Below, piece after piece: positions 14,940 through 23,089 of a DNA stretch of 24,232 nucleotides. Made by a program: the position numbers and the translations under genes. The notes beneath the pieces are model-generated. The model was not told the DNA's origin. It was given only the letters and a program-made list of their open reading frames with translations, and did no database searches. Origin of the DNA: Clostridiales bacterium UBA1740 (lineage in GTDB: Bacteria; Bacillota; Clostridia; Oscillospirales; CAG-272); assembly GCA_002315715.1 (NCBI GenBank), contig DCHY01000044.1, forward strand, positions 1-24,232. The letters run 5' to 3'. Position 1 is the first letter of the stretch; every line of letters begins with the position of its first letter.

Positions 14940-17681
14940 ATGTTACAATTAAAAAACATTACCAAAGACTACTATCTGTCGTCCGAGACCGTCAGCGCTT
15001 TGCGCGGGGTTTCCATCTCGTTTCGCAAGCGGGAATTCGTCTCTATCCTCGGTCCTTCCGGCTGCGGCAAGACGACGCTTTTGAATATCATCGGCGGACT
15101 TGACCACTACACCACGGGCGACCTTGTCATCGCCGGCAAAAGCACCAAGTTTTTCCGCGACAAAGACTGGGACGTTTATCGCAACCACCGCATCGGTTTT
15201 ATCTTTCAAAGTTATAACCTCATTCCCCATCAGACGATTCTCGGCAACGTGGAACTTGCTCTGACTATCGCGGGATACCCGAAAGAAGAGCGCGTGCGCC
15301 GCGCCAAGGAAGCCCTCGACCGCGTCGGCCTTGCGGGCATGTACAACAAGCGCCCGAACCAACTCTCGGGCGGTCAGTGCCAGCGTGTCGCCATCGCACG
15401 TGCCCTCGTCAACGACCCCGAAATTCTCTTGGCGGATGAACCGACGGGTGCCCTTGACACCGTCACGTCGGTACAAATCATGAATTTGATTCGCGAGATA
15501 TCCGGCGAGCGCCTCGTCATCATGGTCACCCATAACCCCGAGCTCGCCGAACAATATTCCTCGCGTATCGTGCGTCTGCTCGACGGCAAGGTCGTGGAGG
15601 ATTCCAATCCCTACTCTGCCGACGAGGAAGCGGCGGAAAGCAAAGGCCTTTTGGCAGAAAGGCGCGAAGCCGAAAGGCAAGCCGTCCTCGAAGCCGCCAA
15701 GTCCGGCAAGCGCGCCGTCAATGCCGGCAAGGAAAAAGCGAAGATGTCGCTCTTCACCGCTTTCCGTCTGTCGGCAAAGAATCTTTTGAGCAAGCGCGGC
15801 CGTACCGCGATGGTCGGCTTTGCCGGCTCTATCGGCATCATCGGCATCGCCCTCGTTTTGGCATTTTCCGCCGGTATCAAAGGCTACGTTGCCTCGATGC
15901 AGGACGATATGCTCTCCGGAAACCCCGTGACGATTTCCGAAACCTCTCTCGATTTCAACGCCATTTCGGATATGATGAATAACGAAGAGAAAATCGAAAT
16001 CATCAAAAATCCCAACCGCGTATATATCAATTCCACCGTCGAATATCTCGCCAAGATGAACAAGAACGTCAACTCGATGATCGTCAAAAACGACCTCACC
16101 GAGGATTACGTCAACTACGTCAAGGCCATGCCCAAAGAAAACTACGCCGCCATGCTCTTGGATTACGGCATGGATATGACGGTTTCTCTCTACACCGGTT
16201 TTGCGACCGAAAAAGGCGGAGAAGAAGAGTCGGTTTCCATCCACCGTTTGACGAGCATCTATACGTCCATCCTCGCCGAAACGGATTTCAAGGACTACGC
16301 CTCTTACGTTTCGACCTTGGCGCCTTCTTTTAAACAGGCACCGAACAATTCCGAATATCTTTCTTCACAGTACGACGTTTTGGCAGGCACCATGGCGACG
16401 GAAAAAGACGAAGTAATGCTCGTTTTGAACAGTGAAGAAGAACTCTCCGACCTGCTTCTTGCGCGGCTCGGGTTCTATGCACAGGACGAATTTCTCGCTA
16501 TCGTCGACAAGGCGGGTAACAAGGAATACGACGAGTCGCTCTACCGTGATTCCTTCAGCTACGACGAACTTCTCGGCAAGACCTTCGTTTACTATCCGAA
16601 CGACGCGCTCTTTACGGTGAGTGAAGGCGGATTGATGACTACCGTCACCTACCATAGCCAAGCCGACACCGTGACGAACAAGGACGGCGCCGTCACCCTG
16701 AAAGTAACGGGTATTCTCCGTCCCAAGGAGAACGTCTCCTACGGTTCTTTGTCCTCCGGCATCTATTACACCGAGGCTTTGACCGACTACATTCTCGACT
16801 ATAACAAAGACTGCGCTTTCTTTACGTTTTTGCGTGACGAAACGAAATCGGCGGCACTTGCCATGTCGATGTACCGCGTTTCCTACAGTTATGATTACAC
16901 CTTTGAGGGCGTCACCAAGACCGCCCAAGCACAGGTAGGCCCCAGCCTTTCGAGCACCGATATGCTCTCAAGTTACACCTCAGGGGGCGGTATGAGCGGC
17001 ACGGGCGGTAAGGGCGGCACCGCTTCCCTCTTTGACACCGCCGCTTTGCGCGAAAAGATGATTCGTCTGCTCGGCGGCAACAACGTTGCCAACGATATTT
17101 CGATTTACCCCATTTCCTTTGAAGCCAAGGATTTGGTCACCGAATACCTTGACAAATGGAACGGCGAAGAAGACGTAAGCATCGGAGAGACGACCGTCGC
17201 CGCGGCAGACCGTGCCGAGGTGAAATACGCCGACACGCTCTCGCTCGTCATCAACCTCATCAACACCTTTATTGACGTCGTTTCCTACGCACTTATCGCG
17301 TTTACCTCGGTTTCTCTCGTGGTTTCGACCATCATGATCGGCATCATCACCTACGTTTCGGTAGTGGAACGCATCAAGGAAATCGGCGTTATCCGCTCCC
17401 TCGGCGGCAGAAAACGCGACGTTTCGCACCTCTTCAACGCCGAAGCTTTGATGATAGGCACCCTGGCAGGCGTCTTCGGCATCGCGATGACGTATCTGAT
17501 CTCCGCCATCGTCAACACGATTCTTTATCCCTTGATTCACGTGCGCAACATCGCCGCTCTCCCCGTTCCACAGGCGATTGCCCTCATTCTTCTCAGCATT
17601 CTTCTCACTTCCGTTTCCGGCTTGATTCCCGCGCGCAGTGCCGCAAAAAAAGATCCCGTCGTGGCTTTGCGTACCGAATAA
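14940..17681 (+). CDS. ABC transporter, ATPase fused to MacB/FtsX-type permease
   Basis: A 913-aa single-chain transporter. Residues 1-225 form a MacB/LolD-type ATPase with Walker A GPSGCGKT (38-45), signature LSGGQ (142-146), Walker B ILLADE (162-167) and switch His198. A charged linker of about 40 residues leads to the first membrane helix (about 290-312). A very large extracytoplasmic domain of about 450 residues ends in a glycine-rich stretch (GGGMSGTGGKGG, about 681-692). Three more helices follow (about 780-805, 838-858 and 880-900), with FtsX-type motifs including VVERIKEIGVIRSLGGRKRD. The 4-helix permease with a large external domain is the MacB fold; such mechanotransmission systems are linked to peptide-antibiotic resistance, export or cell-wall remodelling. 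The substrate is unknown. AGAGG precedes the ATG. Confidence 0.9.
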   Translation: MLQLKNITKDYYLSSETVSALRGVSISFRKREFVSILGPSGCGKTTLLNIIGGLDHYTTGDLVIAGKSTKFFRDKDWDVYRNHRIGFIFQSYNLIPHQTILGNVELALTIAGYPKEERVRRAKEALDRVGLAGMYNKRPNQLSGGQCQRVAIARALVNDPEILLADEPTGALDTVTSVQIMNLIREISGERLVIMVTHNPELAEQYSSRIVRLLDGKVVEDSNPYSADEEAAESKGLLAERREAERQAVLEAAKSGKRAVNAGKEKAKMSLFTAFRLSAKNLLSKRGRTAMVGFAGSIGIIGIALVLAFSAGIKGYVASMQDDMLSGNPVTISETSLDFNAISDMMNNEEKIEIIKNPNRVYINSTVEYLAKMNKNVNSMIVKNDLTEDYVNYVKAMPKENYAAMLLDYGMDMTVSLYTGFATEKGGEEESVSIHRLTSIYTSILAETDFKDYASYVSTLAPSFKQAPNNSEYLSSQYDVLAGTMATEKDEVMLVLNSEEELSDLLLARLGFYAQDEFLAIVDKAGNKEYDESLYRDSFSYDELLGKTFVYYPNDALFTVSEGGLMTTVTYHSQADTVTNKDGAVTLKVTGILRPKENVSYGSLSSGIYYTEALTDYILDYNKDCAFFTFLRDETKSAALAMSMYRVSYSYDYTFEGVTKTAQAQVGPSLSSTDMLSSYTSGGGMSGTGGKGGTASLFDTAALREKMIRLLGGNNVANDISIYPISFEAKDLVTEYLDKWNGEEDVSIGETTVAAADRAEVKYADTLSLVINLINTFIDVVSYALIAFTSVSLVVSTIMIGIITYVSVVERIKEIGVIRSLGGRKRDVSHLFNAEALMIGTLAGVFGIAMTYLISAIVNTILYPLIHVRNIAALPVPQAIALILLSILLTSVSGLIPARSAAKKDPVVALRTE

Positions 17682-17700
17682 GCGAGATAGACCGCCGGGA

Positions 17701-17716
17701 CGGGCGAATTTGCCCG
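17701..17716. repeat. Short GC hairpin after the ABC transporter gene
   Basis: CGGGC (17701-17705) and GCCCG (17712-17716) pair around GAATTT. No T-tract follows, so it is at best a weak terminator or stabilising hairpin. Confidence 0.4.
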
Positions 17717-17750
17717 ATGAGAAAAACTTGCTTAAAATTTAAAAAAAGTC

Positions 17751-17779
17751 TTGCTTTTTGATAGACTCTATGCTATAAT
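17751..17779 (+). promoter_or_regulatory. Extended -10 promoter for rpmB
   Basis: TTGCTT (17751-17756), a 17-bp spacer and TATAAT (17774-17779), with TG at 17771-17772. The predicted start is near 17786, giving a leader of about 58 nt. Confidence 0.85.
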
Positions 17780-17810
17780 AGCACTTGTCAAATTATGAAA
17801 AAACAAAATA

Positions 17811-17825
17811 CCGTAATTTTTACGG
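17811..17825 (+). promoter_or_regulatory. rpmB leader hairpin
   Basis: CCGTAA (17811-17816) pairs with TTACGG (17820-17825) around a TTT loop, five nt before the ribosome binding site GGGAGG (17831-17836). It could modulate translation or stabilise the mRNA; direct evidence for regulation by L28 is lacking. Confidence 0.5.
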
Positions 17826-17843
17826 GATTTGGGAGGTATTAAA

Positions 17844-18029
17844 ATGGCTAAATGCAGCATCTGCGGTAAAGGCGTTGTTTTCGGACATAACGTTTCTCAC
17901 TCTAACCGCAAGACCAACAGAACCTGGAAGCCTAACATCCGCAAAGTCAAAGCGGTTGTTGAAGGTCAGCACCAGACTGTTTGTGTTTGCTCCCGTTGCC
18001 TTCGCTCCGGGAAGATTGAGCGTGCTTAA
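17844..18029 (+). CDS. rpmB: 50S ribosomal protein L28, zinc-binding form
   Basis: A 61-aa large-subunit ribosomal protein. MAKCSICGKG and GHNVSHSNRKTNRTWKPNI (14-32) are the family core. The Cys4-x2-Cys7 pair and Cys49-x2-Cys52 near the end mark the zinc-containing C+ version; many bacteria also have a C- paralogue that replaces it under zinc starvation. The start is ATG 17844, supported by GGGAGG 7 nt upstream; an in-frame TTG at 17829 would lie at the edge of the ribosome binding site and is unlikely. Monocistronic: own promoter, leader hairpin and terminator. Confidence 0.95.
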   Translation: MAKCSICGKGVVFGHNVSHSNRKTNRTWKPNIRKVKAVVEGQHQTVCVCSRCLRSGKIERA

Positions 18030-18040
18030 TCCGTCATGAG

Positions 18041-18068
18041 AAAAGGGGACGACAAAGTCCCCTTTTTA
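18041..18068. terminator. Bidirectional terminator between rpmB and the AI-2E family gene
   Basis: AAAAGGGGAC (18041-18050) pairs with GTCCCCTTTT (18057-18066) around GACAAA. T-runs appear at the 3' side on both strands, so it can end rpmB on the + strand and the convergent gene on the - strand. The minus-strand stop codon lies at its edge (18066-18068). Confidence 0.92.
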
Positions 18069-19115
18069 TTTTCCTTCTTTCTTTTGCCGAAGCGACGAAA
18101 ACGTTTTGGTTAAGATACAAAAGACCGGCAAAAGAAGAAGCCCGAGAATGCCGAACAGCGAGTAGCCGACGTAAAGAAACAAGAGCGAAAGCAAGGGATG
18201 CACTCCGAGGGAGCGGCCGACGATTTTCGGCTCCGCAAACTGTCGCATCACCTCGTGAAGCAGATATAAAACCAAAAGTCCGAAGCCCAAAGCACGGTTG
18301 GCGAAAAACACGTCGTAAAGCCCCCACGGGATAAGGACGGTGCCGACGCCGATGACGGGCAACAGGTCTAACAGCGCGATGATAAGCGCCAAAAAAAGCG
18401 GCGATTCCACGTGCAAGATCCAAAGTCCGAGTGCCGTAAACGCGAAGGTCAAAAGCATCAGTTTGAGATAGGAAAACAGGTAAGGAAAAAACACTTTTTC
18501 GACGTTGCCGTACGCGGCAGACAATGCGGAATATACCTTTTTTGGCAATATTTCTTTCGCTTTTTCTTTGATTTTTTCATAATCCCACGCAAAATAGGCG
18601 CATCCGAGAAACACGACGGGTAAAAAGAGCAGAATCCTCGGAATCTCGCCTGCCGCATTGGTTACGAACACCGTTGCGCGCGAGAGCAGTTCTTGCGAGG
18701 CGGCGGCGATGGCGTCTTCCAAGCGGAGAAGCAATTCGCCGAGAGGTCCCTCCTCTTTCGTTTTTCCAAGCGGATGACAAAAAAAGCCGAACACGGCGTC
18801 GAGATTTTCGGGATTGGCAAGTTGCGAGAAAAAGCGCGTGGCTTCAACGTACAAAGCGCGAAGCAAAATGAATAGCGCGAAAAACAAAATAAACAACGAC
18901 AAAAGGGATAAACAAAGCCGCCAAATCCTTTGTTTTCCGCCAAACTTTTTTTGAAAAAACGAGGCGGCGGGATTTACCAACAATACCGTGCCGAAAGCCG
19001 CAAGAAACGGCAAAATTGCCCGTAAGGCATAGCGAAAAAACAAATACAAAAGAGCAAAAAGCCCGGCGAACGTGACGCTCATATAGGCGTATCGCTTGTA
19101 TTTTTCGGTAGTCAT
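18066..19115 (-). CDS. AI-2E family transporter, YtvI-like
   Basis: A 349-aa polytopic membrane protein of the AI-2E (PerM) family. Hydrophobic helices flank a central soluble segment (about 95-155). The family signature is clear: DLLPVIGVG (250-258) followed by LIPWGLYD, and EPKIVGRSLGVHPL (295-308). The DxLPVxGxGxxxxPW form and the length resemble the YtvI-type proteins of spore-forming Firmicutes, which suggests but does not prove a sporulation role; other members are exporters or Na+/H+ antiporters. The minus-strand ribosome binding site reads AGAGGTGA upstream of the ATG. It is the only minus-strand gene in the window and is divergent from the cyclophilin gene. Confidence 0.88.
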   Translation of the reverse strand: MTTEKYKRYAYMSVTFAGLFALLYLFFRYALRAILPFLAAFGTVLLVNPAASFFQKKFGGKQRIWRLCLSLLSLFILFFALFILLRALYVEATRFFSQLANPENLDAVFGFFCHPLGKTKEEGPLGELLLRLEDAIAAASQELLSRATVFVTNAAGEIPRILLFLPVVFLGCAYFAWDYEKIKEKAKEILPKKVYSALSAAYGNVEKVFFPYLFSYLKLMLLTFAFTALGLWILHVESPLFLALIIALLDLLPVIGVGTVLIPWGLYDVFFANRALGFGLLVLYLLHEVMRQFAEPKIVGRSLGVHPLLSLLFLYVGYSLFGILGLLLLPVFCILTKTFSSLRQKKEGK

Positions 19116-19180
19116 ACGGTCACCTCTTTTGTCTTTATTATAATCTTACTCACGCATAATTATGTAAAGGAGATATACTT
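19116..19180. promoter_or_regulatory. Divergent intergenic region with TATAAT-like elements
   Basis: This 65-bp A/T-rich gap separates the minus-strand AI-2E gene from the cyclophilin gene. The overlapping sequence ATTATAAT (19137-19144) contains TATAAT on the + strand (19139-19144) and its mirror on the - strand (19142-19137), but no good -35 box at 16-18 bp is visible for either. AAAGGAG (19166-19172) is the cyclophilin ribosome binding site. Confidence 0.4.
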
Positions 19181-19651
19181 ATGGTAAAAATCGAAATGGA
19201 AAACGGCAGCGTAATCGAGATTGAACTCTATCCTGAGTATGCGCCGAAAACGGTCGAGAACTTTGAAAATTTGGTGAAGAGCGGATTTTACGACGGTCTT
19301 ACCTTTCACCGCGTCATTCCCGGCTTTATGATTCAGGGCGGAGACCCCGAGGGCACCGGCATGGGCGGCAGCGGCAAGAATATCGTCGGCGAATTTGCCG
19401 CAAACGGTCACAAAAACGACCTCAAGCACACCCGTGGCGTCATTTCCATGGCGCGCGCCATGAATCCCAACTCGGCATCCTCGCAATTCTTCATCATGCA
19501 CGCCGATGCGCCGCATCTTGACGGTTCCTACGCCGCCTTCGGCAAGGTCGTTTCGGGCATGGAAGCAGTCGATGAGATCGCCGCCATTCCCACCGATTTC
19601 CGCGACAGACCGAAAATCGCCGTGAGAATGAAAAAAGTAACGATCGTTTAA
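19181..19651 (+). CDS. Cyclophilin-type peptidyl-prolyl cis-trans isomerase
   Basis: A 156-aa single-domain cyclophilin that speeds proline isomerisation in folding proteins. The catalytic core is intact: FHRVIPGFMIQGGD (42-55, with active-site Arg44), GVISMARAMNPNSASSQFFI and LDGSYAAFGKV. The tryptophan that makes human cyclophilin A cyclosporin-sensitive is a tyrosine here (GSYAAF), as is common in bacteria. There is no signal peptide, so it is cytoplasmic. The ATG at 19181 has AAAGGAG 8 nt upstream. It ends at a hairpin terminator and stands alone. Confidence 0.95.
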   Translation: MVKIEMENGSVIEIELYPEYAPKTVENFENLVKSGFYDGLTFHRVIPGFMIQGGDPEGTGMGGSGKNIVGEFAANGHKNDLKHTRGVISMARAMNPNSASSQFFIMHADAPHLDGSYAAFGKVVSGMEAVDEIAAIPTDFRDRPKIAVRMKKVTIV

Positions 19652-19667
19652 GACTCGACAAAAAAGG

Positions 19668-19694
19668 AAGGAGAGGGGAACCTCTCCTTTTCTT
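19668..19694 (+). terminator. Terminator of the cyclophilin gene
   Basis: AAGGAGAGG (19668-19676) pairs with CCTCTCCTT (19681-19689) around GGAA, then TTCTT. The tail directly overlaps the -35 box of the next promoter. Confidence 0.85.
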
Positions 19695-19721
19695 GACTTT
19701 AAGCAGTTTTTCTTTTATAAT
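19693..19721 (+). promoter_or_regulatory. Promoter of the SbcD/SbcC-like pair, overlapped by a palindrome
   Basis: TTGACT (19693-19698), a 17-bp spacer and a perfect TATAAT (19716-19721). A 21-bp perfect palindrome with a single central base (19709-19729, centre A19719) covers the -10 box and the predicted start at about 19728, so it could be an operator. It is entirely A/T apart from one C and one G, so chance is possible. Confidence 0.8.
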
Positions 19722-19750
19722 AAAAGAAACAAAACAAAGGAGACGGTGAC

Positions 19751-20809
19751 GTGCTACTGATTCATACATCCGACACCCATTTACATGCTTCCCTTTCGGC
19801 GTCGCATTTGTCCCCCGAAAAGGCGAGCGAGCGGCGCCGCGAACTGCTCAGCACCTTTCAGCGATTGGTGGATGCTGCCGTCGCGCGCGGCGTTTTCGGC
19901 ATTCTTATCGCCGGCGATCTTTTCGATACCGAGACCGTGCCGAAAAGCGTCATGAAAAACGTGGCAAATCTCATGGCCTCCCACCCGGAAATTGCTTTTT
20001 ACTATCTTCCCGGCAACCACGAAAAAGAGACGTTTTTGCCGCTTTGCAAGGGGCTTCAAAACTTCTATTCGTTCGGCGAAACTTTCAAAACCTACACCTT
20101 AGAAGAGGGAGTCACCGTCAGCGGACGCAGCGTAATTTCCCCCGAGGCGTGGGGAGAACTTTCCCTGTCCCCGAATACCTACTCTATCGTCATGCTCCAC
20201 GGCGACGTGGCAAACAAAACGGCGGAACACACCGTCGGTCTTGACGATGCGGCGGCGGTGGGAGTGTCCTATTTGGCGCTCGGTCACTATCATTTCTTCC
20301 GCGATATGCCGTTATCAAACGGCGGCGTCGCCGTGTATGCGGGCACGCCGGAAGGGCGCGGCTACGACGAATCGGGCGAAAAAGGGTACGTTCTTATCGA
20401 CACCGACAAACGTTCGTATCAGTTTGTGCCTTTTGCCAAACGGCGCATTTTCGATATGGAACTGGACGTCTCGTCTGCCGAGAGCGACACCGATATTTTG
20501 GCGCTCACGGAAGCGGCGCTCAAAGACAAAAGACGTGAAGACCTCATCCGTATTCGCCTATCCGGCACCCATCCTTTGGGCTTTTCGCCCGACGCTTTGC
20601 TCGTCAAAGCCCACTTTGAGAGGGGTTTTTACGCTTTTGAGGTCAAAGATGAGACACATCTCAAAATCAATCCCGAAGACTTTCGCTATGACCGCTCCCT
20701 CAAGGGCGAGTTTATTCGCTCGGTTCTTGCCGACGATACTCTCGACGCGCAAACCAAGGAAGCCGTCCTCGCCAAGGGGCTTTCGGCTCTGACGGGAGGT
20801 ATCGTATGA
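19751..20809 (+). CDS. SbcD/YhaO-like metallophosphoesterase nuclease
   Basis: A 352-aa calcineurin-type metallophosphoesterase of the SbcD/Mre11/YhaO group. The metal-binding motifs are in order: SDTH (Asp8, His10), GDLFD (55-59), GNHE (88-91), LHGD (149-152) and GHYH (178-181). The C-terminal 130 residues would form the cap and ATPase-binding region. Such nucleases work with a Rad50-like ATPase in processing DNA ends and hairpins. The partner follows at once with a 4-bp ATGA overlap, supporting a complex. The start is GTG 19751, with AAAGGAGA at 19736-19743. I leave the symbol blank because SbcD and YhaO cannot be told apart by eye. Confidence 0.87.
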   Translation: MLLIHTSDTHLHASLSASHLSPEKASERRRELLSTFQRLVDAAVARGVFGILIAGDLFDTETVPKSVMKNVANLMASHPEIAFYYLPGNHEKETFLPLCKGLQNFYSFGETFKTYTLEEGVTVSGRSVISPEAWGELSLSPNTYSIVMLHGDVANKTAEHTVGLDDAAAVGVSYLALGHYHFFRDMPLSNGGVAVYAGTPEGRGYDESGEKGYVLIDTDKRSYQFVPFAKRRIFDMELDVSSAESDTDILALTEAALKDKRREDLIRIRLSGTHPLGFSPDALLVKAHFERGFYAFEVKDETHLKINPEDFRYDRSLKGEFIRSVLADDTLDAQTKEAVLAKGLSALTGGIV

Positions 20810-22938
20810 AACTGATTTCTTTAACGGTCGGCCGGTTCGGCAAGCACGAAAACCTACATATGGATTTTTCGGGCGGACTTGATTCTTTTTGCTTCCCCAA
20901 CGGTTGGGGAAAATCCACCCTCCTTGCTTTTCTCAAGGCGATGTTTTACGGATTCGTCAACGACCGCGCCAAAGACGTGGTGGAAAACGACAGAAAACAT
21001 TATATGCCCTGGGGTTCTGAGTCCTCCCAAGGACAGATCGTTTACGAAGTATCCGGCAAAGTATACCGTCTTGAGAGAACCTTCACCCAAAAAGCGAGCA
21101 GCGACACGGCACACCTTTTCGACGAAGCAACGGGAAGCGAAATCCCCTGCCCTTCCTGCCTCGGTGAAGAACTGTTCCGCATTGACGCCGACGGTTTCGA
21201 ACGCACCGTTTTTCTCTCCGAAAGTTGGCTTCGCGGCAAGAACGAAAACAAATCGGTGGCGGCGCGCTTTGCCGACCTCTCGGGTGTCGAGGGGGATATG
21301 GGAAGTGTCGACGATGCGATTGTCAAGTTAGAGAAAGAACGAAAAAACCTCTTCAAAAGCGGCGGTCACGGATTGATTGGGGATTTGACGGCAAGACAAA
21401 CGCAACTGCGCTGTGACCTTTCAGCCCTCCAAGAAGAAATGAAAAATCTCGGCGCACTGGAGCATGAGTTAGACTCAAAAACCGCACAAAAAGAAGAAAA
21501 ACAAAAACAACTGTTATCTCTCGAAGAAGAATACAAAAAACTGCCGCCGAAAGACAAAAGGCAACAACTTCAAACGGAAATTGAAAGAGAAAAAGCACGT
21601 ACCGAGCAAAATCGCCGCACCCTTCAAAATGCCAAGGCGTTTCTCGGTGAAGATGCGCCGACGCTTGAGGATATCCGCAAGATAGAGGAAATAGCAAGAC
21701 AATCGCAAGAGGCAAAAGCCAAAGCCGATGCGCTCTCAAAATCCGACGAAAAAGGCGAGAACCTTCCCGCGGCTTTTCTGTCGGTAACCGAAGAGAAGTT
21801 AACTAAGATGAAGGAAAACGCCGAAGTTTCAAAGAATCTTCCCCTTTTGCTATTGCTTGGAAATCTTGCGTCACTTGGCGTATTTTTTGCGATATTCCTG
21901 CCTTTTTGTAAACCTTTATTTGCTATTATCGGAGTTATTGCCGCTTTGGCGGTTGCCGCCGTTTTCTACTATCTCGTTTTATCCAAACGATTTACCGCCA
22001 AAAAAGCGCTTGATGCGTTTCTTTCGTCGCTGTCCGAAGGCAATGAAAAACGCAAAACGCTCGCCGAGGCGGAAAGCGCCTATCGCGCTTATCAAACGGC
22101 AAAAGATACCGCCAAGGCGCAAAACGAGGAGATTGCCAAATACGAGTCCGTCGCGCTTTGTAAAGAGGCCGAAAAGAATGCCTTTCTTTCCAAGTTTCCC
22201 ATTGCAAAGGACGATCTCTATCCCCTCGATACCGTCCGCCAACACATTCTCGAGGTGTCGGCGCTCACCGCTACCGTTGCCGAAAGCGACAAGCACATTG
22301 CCGTTTTGAGTGCAGAGGCATCCTCGGACGTCTTTGTCCTTGCCGAACGGATCTATGCCGACCTCGACCAAAAGCGCGAAATTCTGACCTCCGAAATTGC
22401 CGCGCTTTCCAAAGAGTTGACGGTCCTTTCGACGAAAATCGACGCCTTTGACGATTTGCAAAACCGCAAAGAAGCGGCAGAGGTGGCGCTTGTCGATTTG
22501 GAAACCGAAATTGAGCAAAAAAACAAAGACCTTGACGTCAATTACAAGACGCAGAACTATCTCAAAGCCGCCGCCGATAAGCTCACGGCCATGTACATCG
22601 GTCCGACCAAAAAGGCGTTTTCCGATTTGATGCGCGAAGTTGACGGTGAGGGGATTTACAATCTCACGACGTCTTTTGAAATCAGCAAGCAAGAATGTGC
22701 CATCACTCACAAAGCGGAAGAATACAGCCGCGGTATGCGGGATCTATACGACTTCGTTTTGCGTCTTTCTCTCAACGACGCCCTCTACACCGACGAAAAG
22801 CCGTTTTTGCTTCTCGATGACCCGTTCTTGGCGCTGGACGATGCGCACTTTGGCAAAGCGGCAAAGATTCTCAAAGTCCTCTCAAAGACCTATCAGATTC
22901 TCTATTTCACCTGCACCGAAAAACGAAAAATCGGCTAA
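20806..22938 (+). CDS. SbcC/YhaN-like AAA ATPase with two central membrane helices
   Basis: A 710-aa Rad50-type ATPase. The N-terminal lobe has Walker A PNGWGKST (31-38, Lys36), and the C-terminal lobe has an ABC-type signature SRGM (641-644) and Walker B PFLLLDDP (666-673). The two are separated by long charged coiled coils rich in Glu, Lys and Gln. Where SbcC/Rad50 has a zinc hook at the coil apex, two hydrophobic helices (about 345-365 and 369-391) appear instead, so the protein is probably membrane-anchored. The only CxxC is at 114-117, in the N-terminal lobe, too early to be a hook. From memory, B. subtilis YhaN is also a longer SMC-like ATPase with central membrane segments; this one is shorter. 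It forms an operon with the nuclease upstream and a strong terminator follows. Confidence 0.87.
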   Translation: MKLISLTVGRFGKHENLHMDFSGGLDSFCFPNGWGKSTLLAFLKAMFYGFVNDRAKDVVENDRKHYMPWGSESSQGQIVYEVSGKVYRLERTFTQKASSDTAHLFDEATGSEIPCPSCLGEELFRIDADGFERTVFLSESWLRGKNENKSVAARFADLSGVEGDMGSVDDAIVKLEKERKNLFKSGGHGLIGDLTARQTQLRCDLSALQEEMKNLGALEHELDSKTAQKEEKQKQLLSLEEEYKKLPPKDKRQQLQTEIEREKARTEQNRRTLQNAKAFLGEDAPTLEDIRKIEEIARQSQEAKAKADALSKSDEKGENLPAAFLSVTEEKLTKMKENAEVSKNLPLLLLLGNLASLGVFFAIFLPFCKPLFAIIGVIAALAVAAVFYYLVLSKRFTAKKALDAFLSSLSEGNEKRKTLAEAESAYRAYQTAKDTAKAQNEEIAKYESVALCKEAEKNAFLSKFPIAKDDLYPLDTVRQHILEVSALTATVAESDKHIAVLSAEASSDVFVLAERIYADLDQKREILTSEIAALSKELTVLSTKIDAFDDLQNRKEAAEVALVDLETEIEQKNKDLDVNYKTQNYLKAAADKLTAMYIGPTKKAFSDLMREVDGEGIYNLTTSFEISKQECAITHKAEEYSRGMRDLYDFVLRLSLNDALYTDEKPFLLLDDPFLALDDAHFGKAAKILKVLSKTYQILYFTCTEKRKIG

Positions 22939-22956
22939 CGTCAGTCGTTTTCCAAG

Positions 22957-22986
22957 CAAAAGCCCCCGACCTGTCGGGGGCTTTTG
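22957..22986 (+). terminator. Strong terminator after the SbcC-like gene
   Basis: CAAAAGCCCCCGAC (22957-22970) and GTCGGGGGCTTTTG (22973-22986) are a perfect 14-bp inverted repeat with only 2 nt between; the tip would open to a 4-nt loop. The T-run lies within the 3' arm and the A-run mirrors it, so it can act on both strands. Confidence 0.93.
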
Positions 22987-23089
22987 TGTTACGGGGAGGG
23001 ATGACCGTCTCTTTTCCGAGGGTCATCGCTCTGTTCTTCTCTTTTTCTCTTCTCTCGAACAATCTTTTGCTCTTGTTTTTTGTTTCAAA

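Noticed and set aside
14949..16244. 431-codon open frame antisense to the ABC transporter ATPase
   Set aside because: Opposite intact Walker A, signature and Walker B motifs; a codon-usage shadow.
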